Below the pieces are notes generated by a model. It saw only the letters and a program-made list of their open reading frames with translations. It searched no databases and was not told where the DNA came from. Positions 1-9,243 of a stretch of 64,000 nucleotides of DNA are shown in pieces. Positions within the stretch are counted from its first letter, which is position 1. The number at the start of each line of letters is the position of its first letter. Source of the DNA: Symbiodinium sp. CCMP2592 (lineage: Eukaryota > Sar > Dinophyceae > Suessiales > Symbiodiniaceae); contig CAJNDT010001001.1 in assembly GCA_905221615.1 (NCBI GenBank), positions 2,109,996-2,173,995 on the forward strand, read 5' to 3'. The position numbers and the translations under genes were made by a program.

Positions 1-365
1 CCCTACCTCAACCTTAAAAATCCTGCCTGATTGAATTCCCCAGAGGGCCCATGTGTATTATGGAACTAGGACCCCAAAACCATAACAGGATGGTCTTTTG
101 GGTTCGATAATGGTAGTATATGTGGACCCTTTGGGTTATGCAGGGATAAGTTGTAGGTACCCAAGCAAACTCAGAGGGTCCAAGTTTCAGATCCCCAAAT
201 CCATACTCTGAATGGTCTTGGGATCTTGAAACCCTACTATTTGAGCGCTTGGACCTTTAGGGAAGCTCCTTTTTGGGGCTTATGCACTCAGCAACTAAGC
301 TCTGAAAGGTAGGTTGAAATACGCAGGGATAACTTGTAAGCACCCACGCAAACTCAGATCCTGGC
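1..365. other. Intergenic or intronic DNA, no gene seen
   Basis: This stretch has no exon-like island. It carries scattered CCCTAAA-like words and, at about 271-299, a fragment matching the right end of the family A element (ending in CAGCAACTAAG). The rest is unassigned. Confidence 0.5.
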
Positions 366-431
366 AGCTTCAGGCTTTGCTGCAGTCTGCAGGCAGTTTC
401 CTGGAGAAGGCCAAAGTGAGCCCGGTCCTCG
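366..431 (+). CDS. Possible short exon
   Basis: After an AG at 364-365 the frame reads LQALLQSAGSFLEKAKVSP, a leucine- and alanine-rich helical peptide, and then meets TGA just beyond a possible GT donor at about 431. It directly precedes the family K element at 443. It is short enough to be chance, and no family is recognised. Confidence 0.3.
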
Positions 432-442
432 GTTGAGGGCTT

Positions 443-559
443 CCTAGTAGTCGAGTAGGTAACCTGGAACCTTTCTGGGTAATTAGTTTAGTCCCGATAT
501 AATCCCTAATATAACCAGAAGGGCTAACCTTTAGTGCCCCATGATACCCAGCAAGTAGG
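443..559. mobile_element. TIR element, family K, copy 1
   Basis: This 117-bp element starts CCTAGTAGTCGAGTA and ends in the imperfect inverse CCCAGCAAGTAGG. It is flanked on both sides by GCTT (439-442 and 560-563), a 4-bp TSD. Copy 2 at 20175 has an independent 4-bp TSD (AAGC), which supports these termini. It is too short to code for a transposase and so is MITE-like. Confidence 0.75.
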
Positions 560-673
560 GCTTGTTCGGGGCTTCGGGGGTTGAGGATTTCGGGTTAGGG
601 TTGAGGGTTCAGGGGTTTAGGGGTTTAGCATTTAAGGTTCGGTTTAGGGTTGACTGGTTTAGGAGTCTAGGGT

Positions 674-1170
674 TTATAGGGATTTGGGCTTCAGTGTTGT
701 TTTAGGGTTTTCAGGCCGGTGGTTTCTTGCGGTCGGGCTTGTGTTTCGTCGGCTATTTCCGACAGCGTGGCAGACACTGTACCCAGTAGATGGGCAGTTC
801 CCTAAATTAGGGCCCCTTTGAATTGGTGTCCTTTTCTGGGCCGTACGATTCTTCAGGCTCGGAGACCAGTCATTGGAAGGTTCCAAGTCGGGGTATGAGG
901 CTCGCGTTTTGGGGCCGAAACTGTGCAAGCAAGTTAGGGTTTGGGCTCGGGCAGACAGCAGGGTTTCGCTGAGGTTTTCCTGAGCCGAAGTAACATAGAG
1001 AGATATAACCCCTAAACGCTGAACACCAAAACCCTGAACCTTACCAACGTCCCATGCCCCAGCTTCATGCACCTTACATGGAGACTATAGCTTTGCTGTA
1101 TCTTTGCGTCCGAACTGTGTGACTTGGAATGAAACACCACTGACGGTTTTTCGGGTTTGGGCTTGAAGAC
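674..1170. other. Degenerate TTTAGGG-like DNA with an exon-like patch
   Basis: TTTAGGG-like words occur at 590-720. The patch at about 835-975 has a 48-codon + frame open up to a TGA, but a long minus-strand frame is open over the same bases, so coding strand and status are undecided. No family is recognised. Confidence 0.25.
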
Positions 1171-1175
1171 TTTAA

Positions 1176-1263
1176 CCCTAAGGCTCACAATAGCCGCAAA
1201 GCCTTATGTAGTATGGTCTTTGGGCCCAAAAGCCTTAAAATGTGAGTCCTTGCAGCCTAAGGG
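1176..1263. mobile_element. TIR element, family G, copy 1 (TAA TSD)
   Basis: This 88-bp element has ends CCCTAAGGCTC and GCAGCCTAAGGG and is flanked by TAA (1173-1175 and 1264-1266). The core GTATGGTCTTTGGGCCC is shared with copies at 3756, 38848 (inverted), 41958 and 47149. A 3-bp TWA target is typical of the PIF/Harbinger superfamily; assignment to it is inference, since no transposase is present. Confidence 0.75.
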
Positions 1264-1360
1264 TAAGGCTTTAGGGTTTAGCTGTTGACTTCAGAAACTG
1301 CAAGGTTTCCACTTTAAGTTTGACCATCGATTACATGAACTTGTAAGTTGTAGATTTCTA

Positions 1361-1474
1361 CCTATAGTCTCCATTGTAGCTCCTTTTCTTGGTTTAGCCA
1401 TATATATATATATATATATAGTTTTGGGATCCTAAACGGTAACCCCAAAAAGGAACTACAATGGAGACTATAGG
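1361..1474. mobile_element. TA-flanked TIR element with a (TA)n centre
   Basis: The ends CCTATAGTCTCCATTGTAG and its near-perfect inverse (TIR of about 26 bp, one mismatch) are flanked by TA on both sides. The loop carries a pure (TA)n run at about 1400-1420, so the element could fold as one hairpin. No coding capacity is seen. Confidence 0.7.
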
Positions 1475-1553
1475 TACAGGGTTTCTGCGTGGATTTCGTT
1501 TTTAGGCTTTTGACCTTGGGAGGTCACAGACTTGATGCAGCTGCAATTCGTAA

Positions 1554-1716
1554 TTCGCCTTTGAGAAGCCTTCTTACTGGAATTGCTGCTACTCATTAGG
1601 GCGCATACCAGAAACATGTCGGCCGCCAACGTGCTTTTCGATGGTGTTGCGGACTGCGAGCGCATCCGGGGCAAAAGCGTCCTGGACCCTTTCGCATCGC
1701 ACAACACAGCACCTTG
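1554..1716 (+). pseudogene. Exon-like island with one in-frame TGA
   Basis: After GATGCAG the frame reads LQFVIRL, a TGA, then EAFLLELLLLIRAHTRN and VLFDGVADCERIRGK up to a second TGA. The 3' half is GC-richer than its surroundings. The single early stop could be a decayed Arg or Trp codon, a missed boundary, or a sign that the frame is chance. It is immediately followed by degenerate CCCTAAA-like DNA. No family is recognised. Confidence 0.35.
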
Positions 1717-1734
1717 AGAAACGCGAATCAGCGA

Positions 1735-2160
1735 GTTCAGGAACCCTAAACCCTTAAACCCTAACAGAAACATCAGAAACCCTAAACCCTTGAAAAAACC
1801 CTCAACCCTTAAAGGAACCCTAAACCCTGAAAAGAACCGTATATAAACCCTTAAAGGAACCCTGAACCGTTAAGGGAACCTTAAACCAGTAAAGGAACCG
1901 TAAACCCTTAAAGGAACCTTAAGCCCTAAACCCTTAAAGGAACCCTAAACCCTTGAAGCCCAGGTGCCACGCAGCAAGGCGAAGATGGAATGAGCGTCGC
2001 GGCTTCGGATTCGGAGACTCCTGGCGGCAAAAAAGGGTTTAAAGGGTTCAGGGTTTTAGGGGTTTAGGGCTTAGGGTTTAAGAGTTTAGAATTTGAGAGT
2101 TTAGGGCAAAAGGGCTAGGGCTTAGGGCTTCGGGGGTTTAGGGTCCAAGTGCCAATATGG
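1735..2160. repeat. Degenerate CCCTAAA and CCCTTAAAGGAA arrays
   Basis: Imperfect CCCTAAA units alternate with AAAGGAACCCT units from about 1740 to 1950. TTTAGGG-orientation units follow from about 2035 to 2150. A possible 60-bp exon (frame ATQQGEDGMSVAASDSE) lies between them at about 1972-2031. The orientation therefore flips within 300 bp, unlike a real telomere tract. Confidence 0.6.
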
Positions 2161-2649
2161 TAGCTCCTAAATAGATAATTGGGCCCCCAAACTATATATT
2201 ATATAATATACTATTACTCGGACCCTTTGGGTCGGGAGCACCATACTTTAATGCAGTTTTGTTGGTACCAATTCCCTTTAGGGGCACCATTTTGGAATGA
2301 AGTTCTATGTTTTTCCTTGGTTATTTCAGAGCCCAGCTTCGGTACTTCAGGGGTTTGGGGTTCTGGGTTGAGCGTTGGGGATTTGGGTTGCAGGTTTGGG
2401 GCTTGGGGTTTGGGGTTGGTGTCTACGATTTGGAGCTCAGCGATTGTGGTTTTGAAGTTCCAGGTTCAGGAAACGGGCAGGGTTTAGGGTGTAGGATCTT
2501 TTCATGGACTCGGGGTGCTGACAGTGTTCTAGGGGTGCTAAAGGGGTTCCTTCAAGTGGCTTTCGGGGCATATTATACCATGATGCTCTAGGAATTACCA
2601 GGGCACATCCTACCCATGTTCCTGTGTTCTTTAGATGGTGTCCTTCAGG

Positions 2650-2915
2650 AGTTCCATGACTTTACGGACGAAACATATCTTGAAAGGGTTTCAGCGCAAT
2701 CAACTGCCGCATAGCGGTCGACAATAAAAGGATTGGCTCAGTTGGTTCTTAAGCTCCGGCGCCGTGGTAGAGGGATGGTTAGGGTGTGGCTGGTTAGTTC
2801 ATAGGATGTAGAAGATCCAGACGATGGGTTGGGAGTTCACATTCTAGTCATCACGTGGTTTCGTTGCGAGTGTAGGGTGCCGGTAAGGTTCATGGCTTAG
2901 AGCTTGAGGTTCCAC
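2650..2915 (+). other. Possible exon followed by unassigned DNA
   Basis: After a CAG at 2648-2650 the frame reads EFHDFTDETYLERVSAQST up to a TAG near 2726. It is short, and nothing else in this stretch is recognisable. Confidence 0.25.
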
Positions 2916-3016
2916 TTAGTGGTTGAGTGGATACACTTCACAATTTTGGTGATAATATTAGCCACGATAAAACTCGAATTGTACATATTTTGGGGCTGAT
3001 GAACTCAGCAACTAAG
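2915..3016. mobile_element. TIR element, family A, copy 1
   Basis: Ends CTTAGTGGTTGAGTGGATAC and CAGCAACTAAG, about 102 bp, with an inner inverted pair related to ACACTTTACACTTTT and AAAAGTGTAC in its sister copies. Copies at 5026, 21982 and 30931 share the whole sequence. No clear TSD is left here. Confidence 0.75.
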
Positions 3017-3074
3017 TCCAGGGCTCAGAGCTGTGGGACGTGACTGTAGACCAGACTCCTCAGCTCGTATCTGC

Positions 3075-3168
3075 GCCTCTGTGGGTCTGAAGATTGTGGC
3101 TGATCTCTATCCCTACCACGTCCTTCGATTTTGTTAGCTACCGAGGCTCGTCAACCCCGCCAGGGAGG
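3075..3168 (+). pseudogene. Possible exon with a canonical GTAAGT donor and one TAG
   Basis: It lies between an AG (CTCCTCAG) and a consensus donor GGGAG/GTAAGTGC near 3168. The frame compatible with that donor reads ICASVGLKIVADLYPYHVLRF, has a TAG after RFC, and continues LPRLVNPARE. The splice motifs are the best in this area. The stop argues for decay or a wrong frame. Confidence 0.35.
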
Positions 3169-3341
3169 TAAGTGCTTATAGCTTTCGTAAACCCCCTTGC
3201 AGCAGCAAGTCCATGCACAATGGCGGGCCAGCATTACCCAGCCCCTAAATACCCAATCAGCTCCAAGACAATTTTTGAAGTTTACGAGCAAGTAAGTACC
3301 CTGAGCCCCATGTAGCAGTAGCTGTCAAACGGTCTCGACAG

Positions 3342-3755
3342 TATTGGATTATGCCTTTTACTCCAACTCTCAATGCTTCTAGAGCAGTGCAGGCCCCACC
3401 CCCAGAAATCTGTGTCAAGCCTGTCCTGGAAAGGGATGACTTCGACGATACCTCGGAGGCCTTCTGGCATTCGGTGCCATTACTTGCTGCTCTTCTCTCC
3501 ATGATGATGATGTCAATGATGACGATGATGATGGTGATAGTGATGGTGACGATGATGGCCATGATGATGTCGATGATGGTGATGGTTTTGGCGTTGCGGA
3601 CAAGGATGTTTCGACTGGTGCTAGCAAGACTTTGCAGGACCGCTTCAGCTTTGTCGCACGGAAGTTCGTAACTTGCACTGAAGGCTGTGTTTGGTGTAGG
3701 CGTTTTGGAGGTTTGAAGTGGTTTAAGGTGGGTTTCGGAAACCCAGTACGATTGT
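3342..3755 (+). CDS. Possible exon pair around an Asp-rich GAT repeat
   Basis: Frame 1 reads MPFTPTLNASRAVQAPP and ends near LERDDFDDTSEAFWHS. The (GAT)n tract at 3500-3590 then gives an Asp-rich linker in a frame shifted by one base, continuing GFGVADKDVSTGASKTLQD and RFSFVARKFVTCTEG up to 3755. The shift at the microsatellite could be an indel or a small intron. The family G element at 3756 follows directly. The product is unknown. Confidence 0.35.
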
Positions 3756-3840
3756 CCTAGTGATCAAAATAGCCCAAAAGCCTTATATATTATGGTCTTT
3801 GGGCCCAAAAGATGTAATATATGAGTCCGTAGATCCCTAG
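3756..3840. mobile_element. TIR element, family G, copy 2
   Basis: Starts CCTAGTGATC and ends GATCCCTAG, with the family core TATGGTCTTTGGGCCC. It separates two open + frames. The TSD is not preserved. DNA on the right (3841-3950) reads LGEAIGKHTVLFSVTGR in one frame and a longer open peptide in another, so the join cannot be decided by eye. Confidence 0.65.
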
Positions 3841-3958
3841 GGGTATGGCTCGGCGAGGCGATTGGGAAACACACGGTTCTTTTCAGCGTTACAGGTCGAA
3901 GCTCCCAGGCGACTTGCATTTGCTCTAGATGGGGCGGGGGGTACCATTAGAAGTACAC

Positions 3959-4057
3959 GGGAGTTTCCGAAAACTAGGGTCCCTTCTGGGTACCCTAAAT
4001 AATAGGTGCCGTATTATATTAGGGACCCAAAAAGGGACCATGATTTTGCAACCACCC
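3959..4057. mobile_element. TIR element, E/F mosaic copy
   Basis: The left end is family E (GGGAGTTTCCGAAAA). The centre and right end are family F (TAATAGGTGCCGTATTATA, then TTGCAACCACCC). The inner segment is nearly identical to the F copy at 26281. The ends are not inverse to each other, so this looks like a chimaera. Confidence 0.6.
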
Positions 4058-4069
4058 ATATAGCCCTAA

Positions 4070-4266
4070 GGCTCCAGTTACTTAAATAATTTGTGGTTAT
4101 TGGGCTAGGCTATACATTATATGGTTAGCAACCTACTATAGGGGCCTTAACAGTTAGAATAGGGTTTTGGATTTGCGGCCCATTATACTATATTTATACT
4201 AAGGAACCCCTCCAACCCTATTCTAATTATCCAGGCCCTTACATTACTATCAAAGTAACTGGAGCC
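4070..4266. mobile_element. TIR element ending GGCTCCAGTTACTT
   Basis: This 197-bp palindrome has 14-bp ends (GGCTCCAGTTACTT and its exact inverse), with further pairing inside (ACCCTATTCTAA against TTAGAATAGGGT). A related inner sequence recurs near 23741-23850. Its right end abuts the exon-like island at 4267. Confidence 0.7.
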
Positions 4267-4379
4267 GTCGGGTAAGGTAGTGCTGGAGAATCTGGCCACA
4301 GCATCGTGGGCAGTTCTTGAGCCATGGTCTACCTGCACCCTTAATGGAGCCCGTGCGGACCCGGAACAGTGTCGCTATA
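4267..4379 (+). CDS. Possible exon
   Basis: The open frame reads GKVVLENLATASWAVLEPW and continues through ARADPEQCRYS to a TAG. It is GC-richer than either side and starts at the very end of the preceding TIR element. No family is recognised. Confidence 0.35.
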
Positions 4380-5025
4380 GTTAGGACAGGAGCCCTAAAC
4401 CGTCAACTTTAAACCCTCAACTCTAAGCCTTGAACCTCCAACTTTACAACTTAAACTCTAAGCCCGAAATCCTAAACCCCAAGATCCCTAAACACCAACG
4501 TGAAGTCCCCGAACCCCAAGGCACCAAACCCTTGGAGCTTAAATCCCACACCCTTTTTGCCCCCTCTAAACCCTAAGCTCGAAAACCCTAAACCCCCAAT
4601 GCCCTAAACCCCTTAACCGTAAACCGCATGATTATAGTCTACTGGGCCTCAATACCCTGTTCTGAGTATTACGGCCCCTATACTATAAAACCCCACTATA
4701 AAGCCCTTTAAGGACCCCTTTTAAAGGAACCCTATTCTAGTTAGTAAGGCCCCTACATTATAGATAGATCCCTTGTAGAGCCCTTTGAGGACCCCTGTTA
4801 AAAGAACTCTATCCCTACATTATGGTACTTCTAGCAATTATCCCTTATGGTAGCCCCTACAAGGACCCCTTTATAAGGGAAGGCCTTAAAGGACCCCTTG
4901 TAAAGGAACCCTATTCAGGCCCCTATATTTGACCCAGAGCCGAAATTCTGCTGGCAGGAGCCGATTATCGACATGCCGGGACGGGATTTCTCAGGAGCTT
5001 CGGGCTTTTTCGAGGCTTCCTTATT
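4380..5025. repeat. Degenerate CCCTAAA words and AAGGAACCCT repeats
   Basis: At 4385-4630 there are strongly degenerate CCCTAAA-like words. At 4650-4930 a loose repeat of CCCCTATA and AAAGGACCCCTTTAAAGGAACC words follows. An open frame at about 4940-5025 (EPIIDMPGRDFSGASGFFEA) may be an exon ending at the next element. Confidence 0.5.
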
Positions 5026-5127
5026 CTTAGTAGCTGAGTGGATACACTTTACACTTTTTGGGACAATATCAGCCACTATAAAACTCAAAGTGTACAGTTT
5101 TGGGGGCTTATGAACTCAGCAACTAAG
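5026..5127. mobile_element. TIR element, family A, copy 2
   Basis: This 102-bp element from CTTAGTAGCTGAGTGG to CAGCAACTAAG is the most complete family A copy by eye. Both flanks carry TATT. No 10-bp TSD like that of the copy at 30931 is visible. Confidence 0.8.
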
Positions 5128-5128
5128 T

Positions 5129-5285
5129 ATTGGGTTCTTGTTAAAGGGGTTTCGTTTAAGTTACCAGAATGAGGAAGCCAGATTATTTGCTTTATACCAC
5201 AAGGAAGCCATATTGCAGTATTGAATTCCTGGACAAGAGCCCAGTTTTACAAGGTTTCGGTTCTTATGGCTTGGTTTTAGGGGTA
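5129..5285 (+). CDS. Possible exon between two TIR elements
   Basis: One frame reads KPDYLLYTTRKPYCSIEFLD and continues KSPVLQGFGSYGLVLG up to the family B element. Across that element, counting one GTA, the frame continues for about 18 codons to a stop. A second + frame is also open here, so the call is tentative. Confidence 0.35.
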
Positions 5286-5371
5286 CCCAAAGGGTCCTGG
5301 GTACTGTTATGGAGGATACTTCCCCAACTATACCCTACATTCTACCATATAGGTACTTAGGACCCTTTGGG
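5286..5371. mobile_element. TIR element, family B, copy 1
   Basis: This 86-bp palindrome has ends CCCAAAGGGTCC and GGACCCTTTGGG, flanked by GTA on both sides (5283-5285 and 5372-5374). A second copy near 21942-22141 is split by a family A element. Confidence 0.65.
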
Positions 5372-5527
5372 GTAAGATTGGGCAAGAAGGATCCGCTTGG
5401 GCCACAAGAACGACGATGCGTGAGATGATGGGTTTTAGGGAAATTGACCTCCGAAGCTCCCGCGCTTCTGCACATAGCGACGGGGATGGACATGCACAGA
5501 TCATCTGGCGGCTGCGAACAAGCTACC
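5372..5527 (+). CDS. Possible exon
   Basis: The frame GSAWATRTTMREMMGFREID continues through AHSDGDGHAQIIWRLRTS and is open for about 50 codons until it runs into CCCTAAA repeats at 5522. Another + frame is partly open, so the choice is uncertain. Confidence 0.3.
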
Positions 5528-5705
5528 CTAAACCCTAAACCCCTCTATAAACCCCTGAGCCCTAAACTCCAACACCCTAAACCCTAAAAAACCCCTAAAC
5601 CCTAAGATCCGAAACCCTAAACCCTAAAAAAACCCTAAACCCTAAGATCCGAAACCCTAAACTCCAAAAAACTTTAAACCCTCAAAAAACCCTAAACCCT
5701 AAGCC
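5522..5705. repeat. Degenerate CCCTAAA tract
   Basis: Nearly continuous imperfect telomere-type units (CCCTAAACCCTAAAAAAC and variants) in the C-rich orientation on the + strand. This is one of the densest such tracts in the window, yet it holds no more than two or three perfect units in a row. Confidence 0.75.
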
Positions 5706-5776
5706 CCGCTGGCCTGCCACGGTAAACACGTCGCGCTGCTCCCAAGCGACTTTCGGCTTTTCGCATGGCCTGAGAA

Positions 5777-5994
5777 TCAAAGCCTTTTCTGGGCCATGAG
5801 CACTTTGCTATGGGTTTAGGGATTTAAGGGTATAGGGTTTTGGGATTGGGGTTTGGGGGTTTAGGGTTTCTTACCTTTGGTTAGTAGGGAATGGAGGACT
5901 GGGGTACAGTTATAAGTACTATTACTACCATTCTTCCATTCCCTACTAACCAAAGGTAAGTCAAAGCTTTTTCTGGGCTTTGAGCACTTTGTTA
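5777..5994. repeat. 34-bp direct duplication flanking a palindrome
   Basis: Positions 5777-5810 and 5961-5994 are the same 34 bases with about four differences (core TTTTCTGGGC and GAGCACTTTG). Between them lie TTTAGGG-like DNA and the family L palindrome. The left copy is the end of a possible exon at 5706-5805 (frame SQATFGFSHGLRIKAFSG). Confidence 0.7.
5870..5960. mobile_element. TIR element, family L
   Basis: A 91-bp element with a 26-bp perfect inverted repeat, beginning CTTACCTTTGGTTAGTAGGG and ending in its exact inverse. A diverged relative (TTAGTAGGGAATGGGGG) lies at about 6747-6830. No coding capacity is seen. Confidence 0.8.
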
Positions 5995-6040
5995 ATACAG
6001 TGGAACGGTTTAGGGTTTAGGGGTTTAGGGTTTAGGGTAC

Positions 6041-6280
6041 AGGAGGTCGGCCGCGTTTGGCTTTGTGTCTAGGCACATGTACCGGTGATGTCTCGGAACC
6101 ATGGCGACGATGGCCGACTCCTCCAATGCCAATGCAGAGAGCTTTTGGGATGAGCAAGCTTAGGGCCGTGCTGAACGCTCGAAGTGTTGTCCGTGTAGCG
6201 GCATATCCGTGGAGGTCATACATCAAGATGTATCTCGTGCAGCTTTGGCGCCTCAGGTTTTCCATTTCCATGAACCCCTA
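6041..6280 (+). CDS. Possible exon
   Basis: The open frame reads QRAFGMSKLRAVLNARSVV and continues YPWRSYIKMYLVQLWRLR. It is basic and hydrophobic and open for about 80 codons. A minus-strand frame of similar length overlaps, which lowers confidence. It follows a TTTAGGG tract directly. Confidence 0.35.
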
Positions 6281-6607
6281 TAGTTAATAGCCTGAAAAAC
6301 CTAAAGGCCAAAGCACGTAGCCCTTCATCGCTGTAGGGGCCTTATCATTGCTATTAGAGACTGTACCCGGAAACTGCAAAACCCCCTTACTTAAGGAGTT
6401 TAGGGTTAAGGCTTTAGGGTTTAGGGTTTGGGACCTGAAACCTGATTGGGCTTCCTAGTACACTTTAAGGAAGCGCCGAAGGCTTTCTTCTACAGCATTT
6501 AGCCCTGCCAACCTAAAAACTCCAAACCCCAACCCTACAATTTGATCCGTAAAATCTTGAAATTAGCCCAAAACCCTGAACTCAACCCTAGACCCCCTAA
6601 AGCTTAG

Positions 6608-6760
6608 ACTTTGTGGCCTTGAGCCTCGTCGGTACCCCGACGATGCGAGCCCCTGTGGCGAGGACAGCACGGCTTTGGTTCTCATGAGGACTTGCGGCAG
6701 AACTTTGCCGGGAAGCGTGGGAACCCGGAGGGCAGTTTGCAAGACTCCCTGGTGCTTAGT
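6608..6760 (+). pseudogene. Exon-like island with one TGA
   Basis: The frame reads DFVALSLVGTPTMRAPVART, a TGA after LWFS, then GLAAELCREAWEPGGQFARL to a TAG. It is GC-rich relative to its flanks. It could be a decayed exon or two unrelated chance frames. Confidence 0.3.
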
Positions 6761-7078
6761 AGGGAATGGGGGAATGGATCCCTGCAGTAGTCCCTACATA
6801 ATCCCCTTCCCCCATTCTCTGCCGAGCACGAGGGAGAGAAAGGTAATAACATGTGAAAACTTGTCCTGGATGGTCGTTTGGGACATATTTCCATAACAGG
6901 AGTATATACGGACCCTCTTGGTTTTGTGTCTGTTAGATTCCGTTATCAGTATAGCTGTTTGCTAAGTCCCGTCAGCCTCGAAATATGCTTGTTCGCGGCG
7001 GGCTTCCGTACTCAAACTGAGAAATACAGAAGAACCCAAAAGTGTTTCCATCACCATTCCTGTCAGAACTAAAAACTA

Positions 7079-7161
7079 CTGTTGATAATATAAATCCTGT
7101 ATTACCTATAACAAGGAATATACCGTCATTCCCATAGTTTAGGGTCCTTTATCATCAACCG
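7079..7161. mobile_element. TIR element, family C, copy 1 (TA TSD)
   Basis: Starts CTGTTGATAATATAAATCC and ends in the inverse ATCATCAACCG, flanked by TA. It is a shortened relative of the 101-108-bp copies at 15476, 15941, 35351 and 46217, whose ends are CGGTTGATGATATAAATCC and ATCATCAACAG. Confidence 0.8.
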
Positions 7162-7163
7162 TA

Positions 7164-7925
7164 GTATGCCCGAAAACCCTAGCGCAGTTATGACAGCACT
7201 TATGTCAACCTTAAGAAGGTGGCGCGTAGAGAATTCCCCTCACCGTGGTCCGAATGAATGATCGGTGTTGTTAGGTGTTCTTTTTTGCCCAGTTACAGTT
7301 GCAAGAGAGAGCCGGTCACATCTGAAACCACAAATCCTAGAACCCCGAAACCCCGGAGCCATTAAGCCCCAATCCTTTCAACCCTCTGCCTCATTAGCAA
7401 GGCAAGTTCTCAAGTGGTAGCCCTGTGCTTCTCTTTCACGGGCGATACCTCCAGATGAAAATTCAGTGACAGTGTAACAGGAGAAAAGGGTACGATACTG
7501 GCTAGAAGGCAATGGAAAAACCTAGCTATTTGACAGAACTGCAAAAACCCTAAACCCTAAACCCTAAACCCAAAGCTAGGTGGTCTTCAGTCTCTCCCAA
7601 TGGGTTTAGACGCGAGTCCAAAAGCCGTAAAGCCTAAACTCCTAGCAGGAATCTCTTTGTGTGTGTGTGCACTGTTTTGTTGTTTCTTGTTGGGTGGTTG
7701 AGGGCATTGAGGTTTTCCGAGCAAGTTTGAGGTCTTCTCGGGATGTGTTCAGGTATGTGGGTTAGCGTGTTTCCATGCTTGTAGGAACTTCGATCACTAG
7801 AGCAAGCTCCTTCCAAAGATGCTCCGCCCGTGACCTCCAAGCCCAGACTTTGATCCACAAAACCTAGATCCCGAACCGTAAAACCTAGATCCTACCTAGA
7901 CTCTAAGTCCTGCACCCTAGACCCT
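7164..7925. other. Mostly unassigned, one possible exon
   Basis: A possible exon lies at 7784-7852 after a TAG acceptor (frame ELRSLEQAPSKDAPPVTSK). The rest shows scattered CCCTAAA words (about 7540-7570) and nothing else I recognise. Confidence 0.3.
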
Positions 7926-7926
7926 A

Positions 7927-8036
7927 CCTGAAGGACGAAATGAGCTCTAAAAGGGTTTAAGTTTCATATACCATATAGGGATTCATAGTATATGGATATA
8001 GGGACCCTACTTTTAAGGGTCATTTGGTCCTTCAGG
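7927..8036. mobile_element. TIR element, family D, copy 1 (TA TSD)
   Basis: A 110-bp palindrome from CCTGAAGGACGAAATGA to TCATTTGGTCCTTCAGG, flanked by TA. The core CATATACCATATAGGGATTC is shared with copies at 15775, 19246 (inverted) and 34043. Confidence 0.85.
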
Positions 8037-8061
8037 TAAAACGTGACATAATGACCTACAG

Positions 8062-8130
8062 GCCCGGTCTTTTGGTGTGGAACCCGCTGTTCCACCCAAG
8101 GCCATTGCAGCAGATTTGAACACCGGCAGC
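8062..8130 (+). CDS. Possible short exon
   Basis: After the acceptor-like ACCTACAG the frame reads ARSFGVEPAVPPKAIAADL, then NTGS before an open stretch of proline-rich, repeat-derived sequence. It lies 25 bp downstream of a family D element. The product is unknown. Confidence 0.4.
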
Positions 8131-8269
8131 TTACCCCCCCAAAGCCCGATAACAAGCCGAAAACGCCCTAGAAGAGCCCACCAACCAAAGAGAAGAACAC
8201 CAACCCTAAATTCTAAAGCCACAAAAACCCAAAAACCCAAACCCCAAACCGACATCCTGAGACCGTGAA

Positions 8270-8535
8270 GCCCGATAAGACCCGAAATCCCAAGCCCCAA
8301 TCCCTAGATCCTAAACCCTAAACCCTAAACCCCAAACCCTAAACCCCAATCCCTAAGATCCTAAACCCTGAACCCCATGATCCTAAACCCTAAACCCCAA
8401 AAAACTCTAAACCCTAAGATCCTAAACGCTGAACCCAAAAAATAAACCCTTAAAAAGCCCTAAACCCCAAACCCTTAAACAAACCCCTAAACTCTAGGAT
8501 CCTAAACCTTAAACCCTAAATAAACCCTAGATCCC
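8270..8535. repeat. Degenerate CCCTAAA tract
   Basis: Imperfect C-rich telomere-type units, some expanded to CCCTAAACCCCAA or AAGATCCTAAACCCT. A possible 57-bp exon (LKPVFSILFTARPIESF) follows at 8536. Confidence 0.7.
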
Positions 8536-8592
8536 TAAGCAGGCTGAAGCCGGTCTTCAGCATCCTCTTCACTGCCAGGCCAATAGAAAGCT

Positions 8593-9240
8593 TCTTAATT
8601 TTAGTTGTTTCTCAGGGATTATCATAACAAAAATTTAGAAAATATTTCTTCGTCATAGTTGGGGTGACATTTTGCATGTTTATGGGTACTAAAAACCCAA
8701 TACGATTAAAATGTACATGTTAATCCTATCCCAACAATGATCTAGGTTTGGGCTTGCGATAGTCTCCTTAGGAACTATGTTTTGTATATTTGTTCAGATA
8801 AAACCAAGAGAATAATGAATATGTTTTTAGTGTGGTTCTAAGTGGGGTATATCTTAGGGTTCAGGGTTCAAGGTTTAGGCTTCAGGGGTTAAAGACCGAA
8901 CGAGGGTTTAGGGTTGGGGCTCGAGGTTCAACTGACGGTAGGTAGCCCCAGAACCCAAGGGTTTAAGGATGGAAGGACTTGACAAAATTATGTACTTGGG
9001 CTCCGGGAAGGAAGTCTTGCAGGTTAGGGTTTGGGAGAGTATATTATTCTTCGGCACTTCCACCATTCGCTAGCGAAAAGTCTGCATCCTCAGAGGCTTC
9101 TCTGAAAGCTGCAGTGATTAGGTTATAAGTTATACGGGTTTGAAGAGTAGCATTCTATACGCCTGATGCACGTCTTAGGAGTGTTCAGAGCGTAGCAAGC
9201 TTCTGTTGGGGCTTCTCAGTTTCCAATAAGACCCAACTCT
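8593..9240. other. AT-rich unassigned stretch with a dispersed repeat
   Basis: 8757-8855 (GATAGTCTCCTTAGGAACTA ... GTTCTAAGTGGGGTATA) recurs at 26615-26702, so it is a dispersed repeat of about 90 bp. The rest is AT-rich with TTTAGGG-like words near 8855-8915. No gene is seen. Confidence 0.45.
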
Positions 9241-9243
9241 TAA

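Noticed and set aside
1..1000. Chromosome end (telomere)
   Set aside because: Telomere-type words are scattered and change orientation, and no continuous array lies at either edge of the window.
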